Made by a program: the position numbers and the translations under genes. Shown here one piece after another: positions 1-8,789 of a DNA stretch of 64,000 bases. Each line of letters begins with the position of its first letter. The stretch's first letter is position 1. Source of the stretch: Halocatena pleomorpha (GTDB taxonomy: Archaea; Halobacteriota; Halobacteria; Halobacteriales; Haloarculaceae); NCBI RefSeq assembly GCF_003862495.1, contig NZ_RRCH01000029.1, positions 93,153-157,152 of the forward strand, in the 5' to 3' direction. Under the pieces are notes generated by a model. That model did no database searches and was not told the origin of the DNA. It worked only from the letters and a program-made list of their open reading frames with translations.

Positions 1-500
1 TAGCGTGGTTGAGCACCCGACGGAATGCGACGCCCGTTTCCCCGTAGCTTTCTTGCGCTGCTACTCTCTGGAACATCCTCCGTTGATCGTCGCTCCCTTC
101 GGCCAACGCACGAAGATACCGTACTGCACCGGGAAGTGTCTGCTCGATCCGTTCGCGCCGACGAGCACGGATCCATTTCAAATAATACCGACTGCCCCAT
201 ACAACGGTTCGTTTGCTCACTAATCCCACCATCCCAGTCGTGGCACCACCGAGCAACCAGAGCGATGTCGATCCGATCAACGCGTCGGGTGCGACTGCTA
301 CGAGGATGGCCGAGCAGAGCGAAACACAACCGAACACGAGCCATGAAACCCCGTAGACACGCGCCATGTATCGATCGAACGCCACACCGACTGCTGCGCC
401 GCGGTAGTACAGGCGGTCCTGATCGTGACGCGAGCGATCGGCGTTCCGAGCGAACAACGCGTACAGCCCACGGTCGAGAAGAGTAGCAACCCCTAGCATC
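1..500 (-). CDS. TadC-like (type II secretion F family) membrane protein, partial at 3' end
   Basis: Membrane platform partner of the pilus/secretion ATPase encoded immediately upstream. Reading the minus strand from the ATG at 500 gives an open frame of 166 codons with no stop before the window edge, so the C-terminus is missing. Two hydrophobic segments (about residues 50-70 and 78-98) are followed by a basic stretch and a T2SF-like helical region from about residue 112 (RRERIEQTLPGAVRYLRALA, then SYGETGVAFRRVL). In archaeal pilus systems this protein anchors the ATPase in the membrane. The start lies 1 nt beyond the ATPase stop, so the two are surely one operon. The family call rests on the helix pattern and context. 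Confidence 0.72.
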
Positions 501-501
501 G

Positions 502-2715
502 TCACGTTCCACCGGATTGGCGCGCATCGTAGCGGGCAAGCCGCTCAAACAGCACATCCATCTCGGTGATGTCTTCCTCGACGAGGGCTTTCACGAAGCG
601 GTGCTTTCGACGGAACGACGCCTCGATCTCTGTGATCGGTATATCTGTTCGACTGGCAAGCCGTTCGAACAGCGTCGGATGTGCGGTCGTATCTGATCCC
701 GACGGCGGGTCGAACGTAGTGGCGAATCCGCCCTCTGCGGTCCGCCGTAGCACCGTGTTGTACGCAACTGTCACACCGTCGCGGTCGATTGTCGTTGCGT
801 CTCCCGATCTCTCAGCAGTGCCCGAAAGCAACTCCACTACCGCTCCCACGTATCGCTCGCCGTGGATGTGACGCGGAAACACCACCAGATCGATCTCCGG
901 AAGGAGGTGGGGTGGGAGTCCCTGTTCAATGACGCGATTGGTGAGCCGTTCGATCGTTTCGGCGTGGGTGGTGCCCACGATTCCGTGGCCCGTCGAAATG
1001 CTCTCACCGAACGTCGCAAAGCTTTCGGGCGTGTTGATCTCAGCGATGATCTCGACATCCGGGTTAAGATAGTTCGATTCAGTCATCAAATCGGCCATCG
1101 AAACCCGCTTGTCCGATTGCTGGTGGTCCCGGGTTCGTAACGATACGCCAGTTTCGTGGGGCACCCGAACCTCACGAGACCCCTCATCAATGCTGATCGG
1201 CCGGTCGTCGTGGGGAATGAACGGGATGTGAGCGTTCATTAGCGTCGTCTTTCCGACGCCAGTAGGGCCGGAAAAAAGTACGACACCGTGGTGTTCGAAC
1301 ACCAGCCACAACAGTGCAACCAAGGCCGTCGGAATCGAACCGTTCTGAACGAGTTCCACCGGTGTGAGTGGATCGGAGCGTTGTTTTCTGATCGAAACGT
1401 GGGGGCCGCCCTCCGAGATGGTTCCTAACGCGAGCGCACACCGAATCGTCACGTCCGTGGACGCGCCGACAGGATCAAGGTTTACTTTCGCACTCGGTGT
1501 GCTCGCATTGAGTTCGACGCCGTCGGCCGCTGCGAGTTGCGTGACGACGTTGCTGAACGTTGATTCGCTCTCAAAGCGGATGTTCGTCGGTATTCGGCCA
1601 GCAACACCTCGGGGAACGACCTTGATGCTGTCCCCAACGCGATTGACTTCGATGTCTTCGAGTCGGTCGTCGTGGATCGGGATCGTCAACCGTTCGTAGC
1701 CGATGTAATCCCGGAGCACATAGTACAGGAGATCGTTCAGTCGATCCGATTCGGCCAGCTCGCTTCCGGGTGGATTGATCCGACTGTATTCGGACAGCAC
1801 CGCGTGGAAACGATGGAGAAGCGAATCGAGTCGCCCCTGAGTCGCCTGTGCTGTGAGACGACGAACAAAGAGCCGTTTCGCTCGCTCGCGCACGAACGTG
1901 ATCCGGTTGGGGCGTTCGCGTAGCGCCTCGGCTAAACCGGAGCCGGAGCGATGGGACTCATCAGCGCCGTTTTGAACGAGGAACTCGCTCACGTCTACCT
2001 CCCAGAACCGTTCTTTGCACGCCTGTAGAAGTGCTCCATCACCCGGTAATAGATCCGGCTCGCATACCGCGTACGCCGTAGTGAACGCGCCTCCGTCGCC
2101 GCGTTTTCGGTACACGACGACTGGTATTTCGAACTCTAAGAACGACACAGTGTACCTGCAACGACGCTCGCTCAGCAGGCATCGGTAACACGACTGATGT
2201 TCGGCGTCGATCGCAACTCCTGTTCGCATCGATGCGTGGTTGCTCGTTCCGACACGGAGTTCACCATCGCTCGTTGTCCTTTCGGTCAGCCGATCGTCGA
2301 GCGCGTACGGTGTTAGATCTCCGAAACATCGAACACGCGTGAGAGCGTAGTACTCGATCCGCCGACGGCTCGCACACGAGAGCGACTCATCGACTACCCG
2401 ATCGAACACCTGTTCGTACTTCGGCGGGAGTCCCTGTTGCAATCGATCGATCGCTCCTGTTCTAGTAGGCGGTGGATTCGGATCCTGGAAAGACGTAGTG
2501 AACCGATCGGCAGCCTGCTCCACCCGGTCGGTCAACCGAGGTTCTCGAACCTCATACACCGTCGTTTCGTCCGTTCGTCGAATGGTTACCACGACCCCCG
2601 GATGAATCTCGTACTGAGCACACACCCCCGGAGCGTACCACGAACCCGATGCGTCCGGTGGAATCGGCGGTGGAACGTATCGGTCGCTGATCTTACTGTC
2701 GGCGCCTGCCTGCAT
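502..2715 (-). CDS. Type II/IV secretion (PilB/TadA/VirB11-like) ATPase
   Basis: Hexameric ATPase that powers assembly of archaeal type IV pili or a related secretion machine at the cytoplasmic face of the membrane. The 737-residue protein has a Walker A motif GPTGVGKTT with the lysine at residue 489, an Asp/His-box region (residues about 500-535, SIDEGSREV) and a Walker B-like segment ending in a catalytic-type glutamate (PDVEIIAEINTPESF). The N-terminal half is unusual in carrying five cysteines (114, 130, 176, 179, 186), including CYRC, which could bind a metal or form disulfides. A TATA-like element (2739-2746) sits 27 bp before the ATG, suggesting a leaderless transcript. The TadC-like partner follows after 1 nt. 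Confidence 0.85.
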   Translation of the reverse strand: MQAGADSKISDRYVPPPIPPDASGSWYAPGVCAQYEIHPGVVVTIRRTDETTVYEVREPRLTDRVEQAADRFTTSFQDPNPPPTRTGAIDRLQQGLPPKYEQVFDRVVDESLSCASRRRIEYYALTRVRCFGDLTPYALDDRLTERTTSDGELRVGTSNHASMRTGVAIDAEHQSCYRCLLSERRCRYTVSFLEFEIPVVVYRKRGDGGAFTTAYAVCEPDLLPGDGALLQACKERFWEVDVSEFLVQNGADESHRSGSGLAEALRERPNRITFVRERAKRLFVRRLTAQATQGRLDSLLHRFHAVLSEYSRINPPGSELAESDRLNDLLYYVLRDYIGYERLTIPIHDDRLEDIEVNRVGDSIKVVPRGVAGRIPTNIRFESESTFSNVVTQLAAADGVELNASTPSAKVNLDPVGASTDVTIRCALALGTISEGGPHVSIRKQRSDPLTPVELVQNGSIPTALVALLWLVFEHHGVVLFSGPTGVGKTTLMNAHIPFIPHDDRPISIDEGSREVRVPHETGVSLRTRDHQQSDKRVSMADLMTESNYLNPDVEIIAEINTPESFATFGESISTGHGIVGTTHAETIERLTNRVIEQGLPPHLLPEIDLVVFPRHIHGERYVGAVVELLSGTAERSGDATTIDRDGVTVAYNTVLRRTAEGGFATTFDPPSGSDTTAHPTLFERLASRTDIPITEIEASFRRKHRFVKALVEEDITEMDVLFERLARYDARQSGGT

Positions 2716-2738
2716 GGGGCGAGTTGGCCAGATTATCC

Positions 2739-2746
2739 AATTTAAA
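2739..2746 (-). promoter_or_regulatory. TATA-like box of the secretion ATPase operon
   Basis: TTTAAATT on the minus strand, centred about 27 bp upstream of the ATPase ATG at 2715. This is the spacing expected for a leaderless haloarchaeal transcript. It lies in the 225-bp region shared with the divergent TFB gene. Confidence 0.5.
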
Positions 2747-2940
2747 CGTTCGTGTATCGATCCCGAGTCAGCCTCGTACGATCGCCCGACGGCAGTCTAT
2801 TTTGAGGAATCGGTGACAATTCCCTTTTAGGAGGGCTACCCAGAAACAGTCGGGGATCGCCTCAAGCGAACCACCGATAGGAGATGAGGCTGCCGGCGGG
2901 ACAGTCCTCGTCCCGCTCGTTTCACACTAAGTTGATAACA

Positions 2941-3906
2941 ATGTCACACACAACAACCAAAACCCTTCGAAACCGACCGAGCCGCACCGAGCAAGAGGAG
3001 ACCGACGACGAGCGGGAAGCCGCCTGTCCGGAGTGCGGTGCCGAAGACGCGATTCAGGAGCAAGGCGAACGGTGCTGTCGGAACTGCGGGCTTGTCCTCG
3101 AAGAGGAACTGATCGACCGCGGGCCGGAATGGCGTGCATTCGACAGCCAGGAGCGGGATCGCAAGTCCCGCGTTGGTGCGCCGACGACCAACACGATGCA
3201 CGACAAGGGGCTGACGACAGACATCAGTTGGAAGAATAAAGACGCCTACGGTCAGTCTCTTTCTCCAAAAAAACGCTCTCAGATCAACCGGCTGCGAAAG
3301 TGGCACGATCGCATTCGCACTGTAGACAACGGCGAGCGTAATCTTCGGCTTGCGCTTTCGGAGATCGATCGCATGGCGAGCGCGCTCGGTGTTCCGAAAT
3401 CCGTTCGGGAGGTCGCGTCGGTCATGTATCGGCGTGCACTCGATGAAGACCTCATCCGTGGTCGGTCGATCGAGGGTGTCGCCACCTCCGCGCTGTACGC
3501 CGCCTGTCGCCAGGAAGGGATCCCCCGGAGCTTGGATGAGGTGACAGAGGTAGCTCGGATCGACCGCCGCGAGATCGCACGCACGTACCGCTACGTCTCA
3601 CAAAACCTCGGTTTAGAACTGAAGCCCGCCGACCCGAAGCAGTACGTTCCCCGATTCTGCTCAGATCTCGATCTTTCGGATGAGGTGCAGACGAAAGCCA
3701 ACGACATCATCGACGTAACGGCCGAAGCGGGGCTTCTCTCGGGAAAATCACCAACAGGGTACGCCGCCGCAGCGATTTATGCCGCTTCGCTGCTCTGTAA
3801 CGACAAACGAACCCAGCGGGACATCGCTGAGGTGGCCCAAGTGACTGAAGTCACCATCCGCAACCGCTACCAAGAGCAGATCGAAGAACTGGATATCGTC
3901 GCGTAA
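2941..3906 (+). CDS. tfb: Transcription initiation factor IIB (TFB)
   Basis: General transcription factor that bridges TBP-bound TATA/BRE DNA and RNA polymerase. The protein (321 residues from ATG 2941) has an N-terminal zinc ribbon, C29-x2-C32 and C46-x2-C49, followed by the B-finger/linker region (WRAFDSQE) and two cyclin folds (about residues 125-215 and 220-315). The start at 2941 was preferred over an in-frame ATG at 2884 because MSHTTTKTL gives a normal TFB N-terminus. Haloarchaea usually carry several TFBs with different promoter preferences; this one sits alone, divergent from the pilus ATPase and upstream of an accessory gene pair. Which TFB paralogue it is cannot be told from the sequence alone. 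Confidence 0.96.
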   Translation: MSHTTTKTLRNRPSRTEQEETDDEREAACPECGAEDAIQEQGERCCRNCGLVLEEELIDRGPEWRAFDSQERDRKSRVGAPTTNTMHDKGLTTDISWKNKDAYGQSLSPKKRSQINRLRKWHDRIRTVDNGERNLRLALSEIDRMASALGVPKSVREVASVMYRRALDEDLIRGRSIEGVATSALYAACRQEGIPRSLDEVTEVARIDRREIARTYRYVSQNLGLELKPADPKQYVPRFCSDLDLSDEVQTKANDIIDVTAEAGLLSGKSPTGYAAAAIYAASLLCNDKRTQRDIAEVAQVTEVTIRNRYQEQIEELDIVA

Positions 3907-4038
3907 GCTGCTACTAGGGAGCGAGCGGGCTATCCCCGTCGGGCATTCGTGATTGTTGTCATGGTGCAGAAACGAAACAACTGGTCGCACAGAATAAATA
4001 GAATGGCACTTTTCGATGTATTTTAATATTCCGAAAGC

Positions 4039-4047
4039 AATATAATA
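4039..4047 (+). promoter_or_regulatory. TATA-like box upstream of mini-ORF and HEAT gene
   Basis: The sequence AATATAATA is centred about 25 bp before the ATG at 4068, within a locally AT-rich stretch (about 3990-4075). The placement predicts a transcript starting at or next to that ATG, so the mini-ORF would be leaderless and the HEAT gene would be reached by translational coupling. Confidence 0.5.
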
Positions 4048-4067
4048 GTATCCGAGAATAATCTGGT

Positions 4068-4142
4068 ATGAACTATCTTGCAACAGGATTGGATGTCCGT
4101 CGGGCGGGAGTGCGTGATCGGTACGAGGTGAGTCGCCAATGA
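4068..4142 (+). CDS. Leaderless 24-codon mini-ORF overlapping the HEAT gene
   Basis: An ATG at 4068 opens a short frame that ends at TGA 4140-4142 and encodes MNYLATGLDV followed by RRAGVRDRYEVSRQ. The stop overlaps the next gene's start as ATGA (4139-4142), the usual arrangement for translational coupling. A TATA-like box about 25 bp before the ATG makes this the likely first codon of the transcript. The peptide is basic, unlike most haloarchaeal proteins. It could be a leader peptide that sets translation of the HEAT gene, a true microprotein, or chance. No family is recognised. Confidence 0.4.
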   Translation: MNYLATGLDVRRAGVRDRYEVSRQ

Positions 4143-4876
4143 GTGATGTTGACGAGATCATTGTGGCGATTGAGCACGATCCGGGACGGTTCGATGAGTA
4201 CTGTGATGAGCTTCGGACGATTCTCGAATCGGGTGAGACCGACGCGCGCCGCTCGGTCGCGCAACTGCTCGGAGACGTTGCGGAGGTCGATCCCGGGATT
4301 GGGACGCGTCACCCCGAACTGCTGGAACTCGCGTTTGAGGACGCGGATGTTGTGGTTCAGGGGTTGGCTGTCGATACTGTTGCTATAATCACGAAGGCTG
4401 AGCCAGCGGCTAGTACTGATTTTGTCTCTCAGATTGCCACCACGCTTGCTGAAGAGGAACTGCCATCAACTTCACAAATGTCCGGTATTCGCGCACTTGC
4501 AGTTATTGACGAGAAAGCACCTATATCGATCAGCAAAGCTGATGAACCGCTTGCTACGTTGCTCCACGATGGAGTAACTGATGTTCGTGAAACGGTGGCT
4601 GAATATATTGCAGATTCTGTCACAGCTGCTCCTCACGAGTTTCCTGCTATGCTTCAAGCATATACCAAGGCGCTTGACGATCAGAGTCCTACTGTTCGGC
4701 TGCGTGCTGCCGAAGCGATAGCAGTTGCCACCTATGAGGATGCTGAAGCGATTTCTGATGTTGATAGAGTATTGAATCGTCTCAAGGAATTGCGCTCGGA
4801 CAATGTCCTCCCAGCAGAACGTGTCGAGAAGGTCATTGACATGACAAAAGTCGGTGCAGGCTATGCCGGGGAATAA
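4139..4876 (+). CDS. HEAT/armadillo-like helical repeat protein
   Basis: An acidic 245-residue protein with no membrane segment or signal. It is built of paired helices typical of HEAT/ARM repeats: alternating segments such as ARRSVAQLLGDVAEV (residues about 36-50), DADVVVQGLAVDTVAII, DVRETVAEYIADSV and TVRLRAAEAIAVA each show the repeat-like D/P-x-V-R-x-x-A-A core. Such folds are usually scaffolds for protein partners. It begins in an ATGA overlap with the mini-ORF and is followed after 7 nt by the coiled-coil gene, so the three form a unit. Codon use is more A/T-ending than in the flanking genes, which fits an acquired islet. The partner and role are unknown. Confidence 0.7.
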   Translation: MSDVDEIIVAIEHDPGRFDEYCDELRTILESGETDARRSVAQLLGDVAEVDPGIGTRHPELLELAFEDADVVVQGLAVDTVAIITKAEPAASTDFVSQIATTLAEEELPSTSQMSGIRALAVIDEKAPISISKADEPLATLLHDGVTDVRETVAEYIADSVTAAPHEFPAMLQAYTKALDDQSPTVRLRAAEAIAVATYEDAEAISDVDRVLNRLKELRSDNVLPAERVEKVIDMTKVGAGYAGE

Positions 4877-4883
4877 CTAATTC

Positions 4884-6422
4884 ATGGGCATAGTAGATAA
4901 AATCAAATCATATTTCAGTGACGACGAGGCTGCCTTATCAGAACAAGCAGAAGAGCTTAATCGTCACCGTCGTGGGGATCCTTTTGCTGATTTGCGTGGT
5001 GAAATCGAGGACATGCCTCCCCATGAAGTGGCTAACAAATTCGCTGATATGAGGCAAAACAGACGATTAGCTTTTGTTAGGAATGGGAATATATCGAGAC
5101 AAAAATGGCTTGAAGTGGTAAAGGTAATCGAAAATGATCCAGAGCTACAGAAATCTTGGGGGGTTAGCAGCAAACAGATCACGTTTCAAGATGACACTGC
5201 CGTCTGTATGTGTCATGAAGAGATAACGAATACGTGGACTGAAACGAAAGGGACAGAGAGGTCAGTCGGTCAAACACAAGGCAAATCTAACGGCTCGAAA
5301 GCCGAAGTCGGCGGCAAAATAGGTGGGAGTGGTGGAACCAGTGTCCCTGGAGTTGGGAATCTTAATGCAACAGGTGAGGCATCAGGCAAGGTGGGACGGA
5401 CTCAACAGAAAACACAACAGAAAATGGCCCAAGCTACCGGGATCAAAAGTGTAACTGAAACTTTCCATTCATGTCGTGTAGCACCAACTAACTCTAAGGC
5501 ATCTAGATCTGCGTTCCTTCGCGTAGGGAATTTTCATATGGATGTCAGTCTAAGTATTGAAAAAGGGAACAATACGCAAAGAGCCATTGATGAATGGGAG
5601 ATAGATGCTAAGAATAAGCCAATAAAAAAAGAGTCCCAGAAAGGGATCGAAGAGCTTCGAGAGAGTCAAGATGCTATCGAAAATCAAATCAAAGATCTCG
5701 ATAGTCAAATCGGAATGTATAGTAAAAGAATAGAAAGAAATGAAAAGTTCATATCTCAGTGTGAAGACGCTATTGAAGAGAGTGAGGGTGACATCGATGA
5801 GGCTGACCTCGATAAGAGAGATCGACTCTTAGAAAAATACGAGGATCTTCAGGAGAAGAAAGAAGAGGTTCGAGCAAAAAAAAGACAACTCCAAACCGAG
5901 AAGAGCGACCTGCAACGCCGCATAGAGAACCATGAGGGGTACGAGCAGACCCAAGAAGCGGCGTCTGAAACCACTGCACAGGACGCTGACGAAGTCACGA
6001 CGACGAACCCAACGGAGAGCGAAGACGAGACGGCGTCCGAAGCAGCTACCGACAGCACTGATACGGAGGCGAACACAGAGCACACCGAGACGACCACATC
6101 CCAGTCCGCCGACGACTCACCGGCGGGTGACAGCCGCCCACCTACTGACGATGGGGGTGATGTTCGTGGGGATGCGGGCGAGACGGACACGGAGGAGACG
6201 GCTCCGACTGCCGACTCTGGAACCAAGCCGACGCGGGAGACCGCTGACGCTACAACAGCGAGGGCGGGCCAGTCCGAATCGGAGGATAACACGTCTCCTG
6301 ACCAACCAGATTCCCTTGACACGAACGAGGAGCAAACGGAGTACGCCAACAAAGGCGAACGCTATCTCGACCGCTACGCTCCCTCTGGGGGATCATCGGG
6401 CGAATTTGACAATACAAAATAA
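4884..6422 (+). CDS. Unknown protein: Gly/Ser/Thr-rich insert, coiled coil, acidic low-complexity tail
   Basis: Not recognised. In the 512-residue product I see an N-terminal helical domain (1-110) with a CMCH motif (C108, C110), then a Gly/Ser/Thr/Lys-rich region of alternating polar residues (about 113-198, centred on a VPGVG turn near 154-158) flanked by TNTWTETKG and a QQKTQQKM stretch, a compact region with LRVGNFHMDVSLS (212-224), a long charged coiled coil (about 250-352), and a Thr/Glu/Ser/Asp-rich disordered tail (355-480) ending in a conserved-looking NKGERYLDRYAP segment. There is no signal peptide or membrane helix. The first 1 kb is clearly more AT-rich than its surroundings, while the tail returns to high GC. 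It follows the HEAT gene after 7 nt and probably works with it. Confidence 0.65.
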   Translation: MGIVDKIKSYFSDDEAALSEQAEELNRHRRGDPFADLRGEIEDMPPHEVANKFADMRQNRRLAFVRNGNISRQKWLEVVKVIENDPELQKSWGVSSKQITFQDDTAVCMCHEEITNTWTETKGTERSVGQTQGKSNGSKAEVGGKIGGSGGTSVPGVGNLNATGEASGKVGRTQQKTQQKMAQATGIKSVTETFHSCRVAPTNSKASRSAFLRVGNFHMDVSLSIEKGNNTQRAIDEWEIDAKNKPIKKESQKGIEELRESQDAIENQIKDLDSQIGMYSKRIERNEKFISQCEDAIEESEGDIDEADLDKRDRLLEKYEDLQEKKEEVRAKKRQLQTEKSDLQRRIENHEGYEQTQEAASETTAQDADEVTTTNPTESEDETASEAATDSTDTEANTEHTETTTSQSADDSPAGDSRPPTDDGGDVRGDAGETDTEETAPTADSGTKPTRETADATTARAGQSESEDNTSPDQPDSLDTNEEQTEYANKGERYLDRYAPSGGSSGEFDNTK

Positions 6423-6508
6423 GACGATATCCCGAGACGATTCACGCGGCTTCCGTTGCTGTCCGACACGGCAGAGGCGACCGCACGGTCGGGATTGATC
6501 CCTGTTCT

Positions 6509-6757
6509 CTAATTCGACCTGCTCCGATAGTCCACTAGTCGCGGCCAGCATTCCTGATAGCCAAGATACAGTCCGGCAATCAGTGCGAGTCCGCCCATGT
6601 ACATCTCCCAGACGCCGACCGTCGAATGGCCTGCTACAACGCTTTGGAGGCTGTTGTGTTCGATCAACATCCCGCTGACAGTGAACACGATGGATCCGAT
6701 CGCAGAACCAATGAGTGCGAGGAGTTCGGTGACGGATCCGGAAACCAACTCGTCCAT
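6509..6757 (-). CDS. Small membrane protein, two predicted helices
   Basis: An 82-residue product with two hydrophobic segments (about residues 10-31, LLALIGSAIGSIVFTVSGML, and 50-68, EMYMGGLALIAGLYLGYQE) separated by a polar loop, and a basic C-terminus. It resembles small haloarchaeal membrane proteins of unknown function found as single genes. It is transcribed away from the neighbouring DUF7860-type gene, with about 90 bp of shared promoter DNA. No motif suggests an activity. Confidence 0.55.
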   Translation of the reverse strand: MDELVSGSVTELLALIGSAIGSIVFTVSGMLIEHNSLQSVVAGHSTVGVWEMYMGGLALIAGLYLGYQECWPRLVDYRSRSN

Positions 6758-6848
6758 TATAGCACGATTGGGAACTCCGAAGGAAAATCCGTTTCGGGTT
6801 TGAGCGACGCTCGAAATCGTTTATTTGTCGGCTCCGTATACGCCACGT

Positions 6849-7076
6849 ATGGGACGATACGGTAATCTCGATTACGGACTGTTAACCAAAACGGGCTTTC
6901 TACTCGGCGTCGGACTGTTCGCGCTGGGCGCTGGCGGCGGTGCAGTCGGCCACTCCCTCTACGGAGCACTCCCGGCGTGGGAAACGACCATGTTCACGTA
7001 CGCCGAGGTGATCGGCATTCTGCTCGGACTGTTCTCGCCGTTCCTGTTCGGGATTTTCCTGCCGCTCACAGAATGA
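6849..7076 (+). CDS. Small haloarchaeal membrane protein, DUF7860-like
   Basis: A 75-residue protein starting MGRYGNLDYGLLTKTGF, a pattern I associate with a conserved haloarchaeal family of two-helix membrane proteins. Hydrophobic segments lie at about residues 14-34 and 51-72, joined by GHSLYGALPAWE. The start at 6849 is preferred over an in-frame ATG at 6825 because it matches the family N-terminus and has a TTTATTTG box about 28 bp upstream, consistent with a leaderless mRNA. Function is unknown. Confidence 0.75.
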   Translation: MGRYGNLDYGLLTKTGFLLGVGLFALGAGGGAVGHSLYGALPAWETTMFTYAEVIGILLGLFSPFLFGIFLPLTE

Positions 7077-7102
7077 CAAACAGCTGAACGATCGAAAGTC
7101 GT

Positions 7103-8497
7103 TCAAGCCAACGGAAAGACCGTCGACAAGACGAGAACAGAAACGAGACCGGTCACGGAAATGAGTGTCGTGACCACGGTCCACGTTTTCAGCGTCTCTG
7201 CTTGTGTCAGTCCACCGATCTCTTTGACCAACCAGAAGCCCGAATCGTTGTACCACGAACAGATGTTTCCGCCAGCGCCGATGACCATCACGAGATACGC
7301 CGGATGGACGGCGAGTTGACTTGCCAGCGGAGCCATAATGCCCGCCGTGGTGAGCATCGCTGCCGTTGCCGATCCCTGTGCGATACGGACGATCGCAGCG
7401 ATGAGCCACGCGGTTACCAGCAGCCCGATACCGACCTCTTTGAGACCAGTAGCGATGTAGGTTCCGATTCCGGAGGCGGCGAGCATCGCGCCGAACGCCC
7501 CGCCCATCGCGGTGATCGCAGCAATGTTCCCACCGCTTTTCAGCGCCTCCGTAAGCTCGTCCTCCCACACCGATCGAGAGAGATCGGACCACCGGAGGTA
7601 GGTGAGCGCCGCGACGATGGCCGCGATCGTCAGCGCGACGTTCTTGTCCCCGATGAACGCAACGGCCGGTTCGATAGTTGACAAGGATGGATACCATGCT
7701 TTGAGACCATCGACGACCGTGAACGACGCGACCAGCACGACGGCGAGCAGGATCGGAAGCACCGATTCGAACACCCCCGGGAACGAATCCATATCCCGCT
7801 TGGCGCGCTGTTTGAGTTCCTCGGTCGTGGTCCCCATCGTGTCCCGGAGTGGAATCGTCAGCCGGCTGTTGATCCACCGGCCATAAACGAGACCGCTCAT
7901 GGCGGCCGAGGGAATGGCGACTGCGACACCGATCAACATCGTTATTCCGAGCGAAACGCCAATCTCATCGGCAACAGCCAGCGGTCCCGGCGTCGGTGGA
8001 ATGAACACGTGGGCCGTCGCGCCCCCGGCACCGACAGCCACGATGTACAGCGTGTAATTTTTCCCCACCCGAGCGCGCATTGAACGCGCTAGCGGTGCGA
8101 GCAGGTAGAACACGCTGTCGAAAAACACCGGAATCGCCAGTACTGCACTGCTCCCCCACAGAGCGAAATCGGAGTTGCCCTTACCGACGACTGACTGGAA
8201 CGCGCGGACGATGCGCTGGGCAGCCCCGCTTTCGAGCATCGATTTTCCGATGATGGCCGCCATGAGAATCGGAATCCCGATTCCTGCCATTCCATTACCG
8301 AACTCCGTCGCCGTTTTCGCCGCGGCATCACCGAACGTGAAGTCCCCGACGAACACCGCATTGACGAGTCCCACCGAGAACGCGGCGATCGCTAGGCCCA
8401 CGAACGCCGGAAGATCCCAGACGGCGAGCAAGACGACGACCATAACGAGTCCAACGATGAACGTGATCAACGGGCTATGTGCGAATTCAAGTACCAT
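7103..8497 (-). CDS. gntP: GntP-family gluconate/organic acid:H+ symporter
   Basis: A 464-residue polytopic permease with about 12 hydrophobic segments. Family-typical sequences include NGMAGIGIPILMAAIIGKSMLESGAA, AVLAIPVFFDSVFYLLAPLA and AHVFIPPTPGPLAVAD; these proline/glycine signatures are characteristic of GntP, which imports gluconate or related hydroxy acids with protons. The substrate cannot be assigned from sequence. The gene stands alone, facing away from korB. Its 290-bp upstream region is AT-rich and includes the inverted repeat ATTATGGATAAT (8542-8553), a possible operator about 50 bp before the start. No sugar-acid catabolic genes lie nearby. Confidence 0.85.
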   Translation of the reverse strand: MVLEFAHSPLITFIVGLVMVVVLLAVWDLPAFVGLAIAAFSVGLVNAVFVGDFTFGDAAAKTATEFGNGMAGIGIPILMAAIIGKSMLESGAAQRIVRAFQSVVGKGNSDFALWGSSAVLAIPVFFDSVFYLLAPLARSMRARVGKNYTLYIVAVGAGGATAHVFIPPTPGPLAVADEIGVSLGITMLIGVAVAIPSAAMSGLVYGRWINSRLTIPLRDTMGTTTEELKQRAKRDMDSFPGVFESVLPILLAVVLVASFTVVDGLKAWYPSLSTIEPAVAFIGDKNVALTIAAIVAALTYLRWSDLSRSVWEDELTEALKSGGNIAAITAMGGAFGAMLAASGIGTYIATGLKEVGIGLLVTAWLIAAIVRIAQGSATAAMLTTAGIMAPLASQLAVHPAYLVMVIGAGGNICSWYNDSGFWLVKEIGGLTQAETLKTWTVVTTLISVTGLVSVLVLSTVFPLA

Positions 8498-8541
8498 ATG
8501 TCACAAACCCTCATCCCAGTTGTTCATTGAAAATGTTTTCC

Positions 8542-8553
8542 ATTATGGATAAT
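8542..8553. promoter_or_regulatory. Inverted repeat upstream of the GntP permease gene
   Basis: ATTAT-GG-ATAAT lies 45-56 bp before the permease start, in an AT-rich 290-bp gap (8498-8789) with no gene. It could be an operator; the short arms and AT-rich context mean chance is also possible. I see nothing else in this gap apart from poly-T and TATA-like stretches around 8570-8630. Confidence 0.25.
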
Positions 8554-8789
8554 CCGCAATGATTATTGAGTATAATTTCCGTTTTTATGTATATATGTGG
8601 GAATATAGCCTACGTTTATAGTATTTTTCTATATGACTTCGCTTACTGCGTCTCGGATTAGTCCTCACTACGAAAAGAGGATACTCGTGTGTAACAAGCA
8701 GCATAAAGACGGTTCTCACGGTGTTATTCGATCGAGAACGAACGTCGTCAGACAGCCATCGAAGCGATCAGTAGGTGCGCTGTCGCAGG

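Noticed and set aside
5849..6352. Ser/Val-rich minus-strand frame in the low-complexity tail region
   Set aside because: Produced by the Thr/Glu-rich repeats of the plus-strand gene read in reverse; no start site or promoter.
7100..7877. Long Arg-rich minus-strand frame overlapping the permease gene
   Set aside because: It lies in another frame of a clear GntP permease; the composition (Arg, Gly, His rich) is that of out-of-frame GC-rich DNA and no domain is visible.
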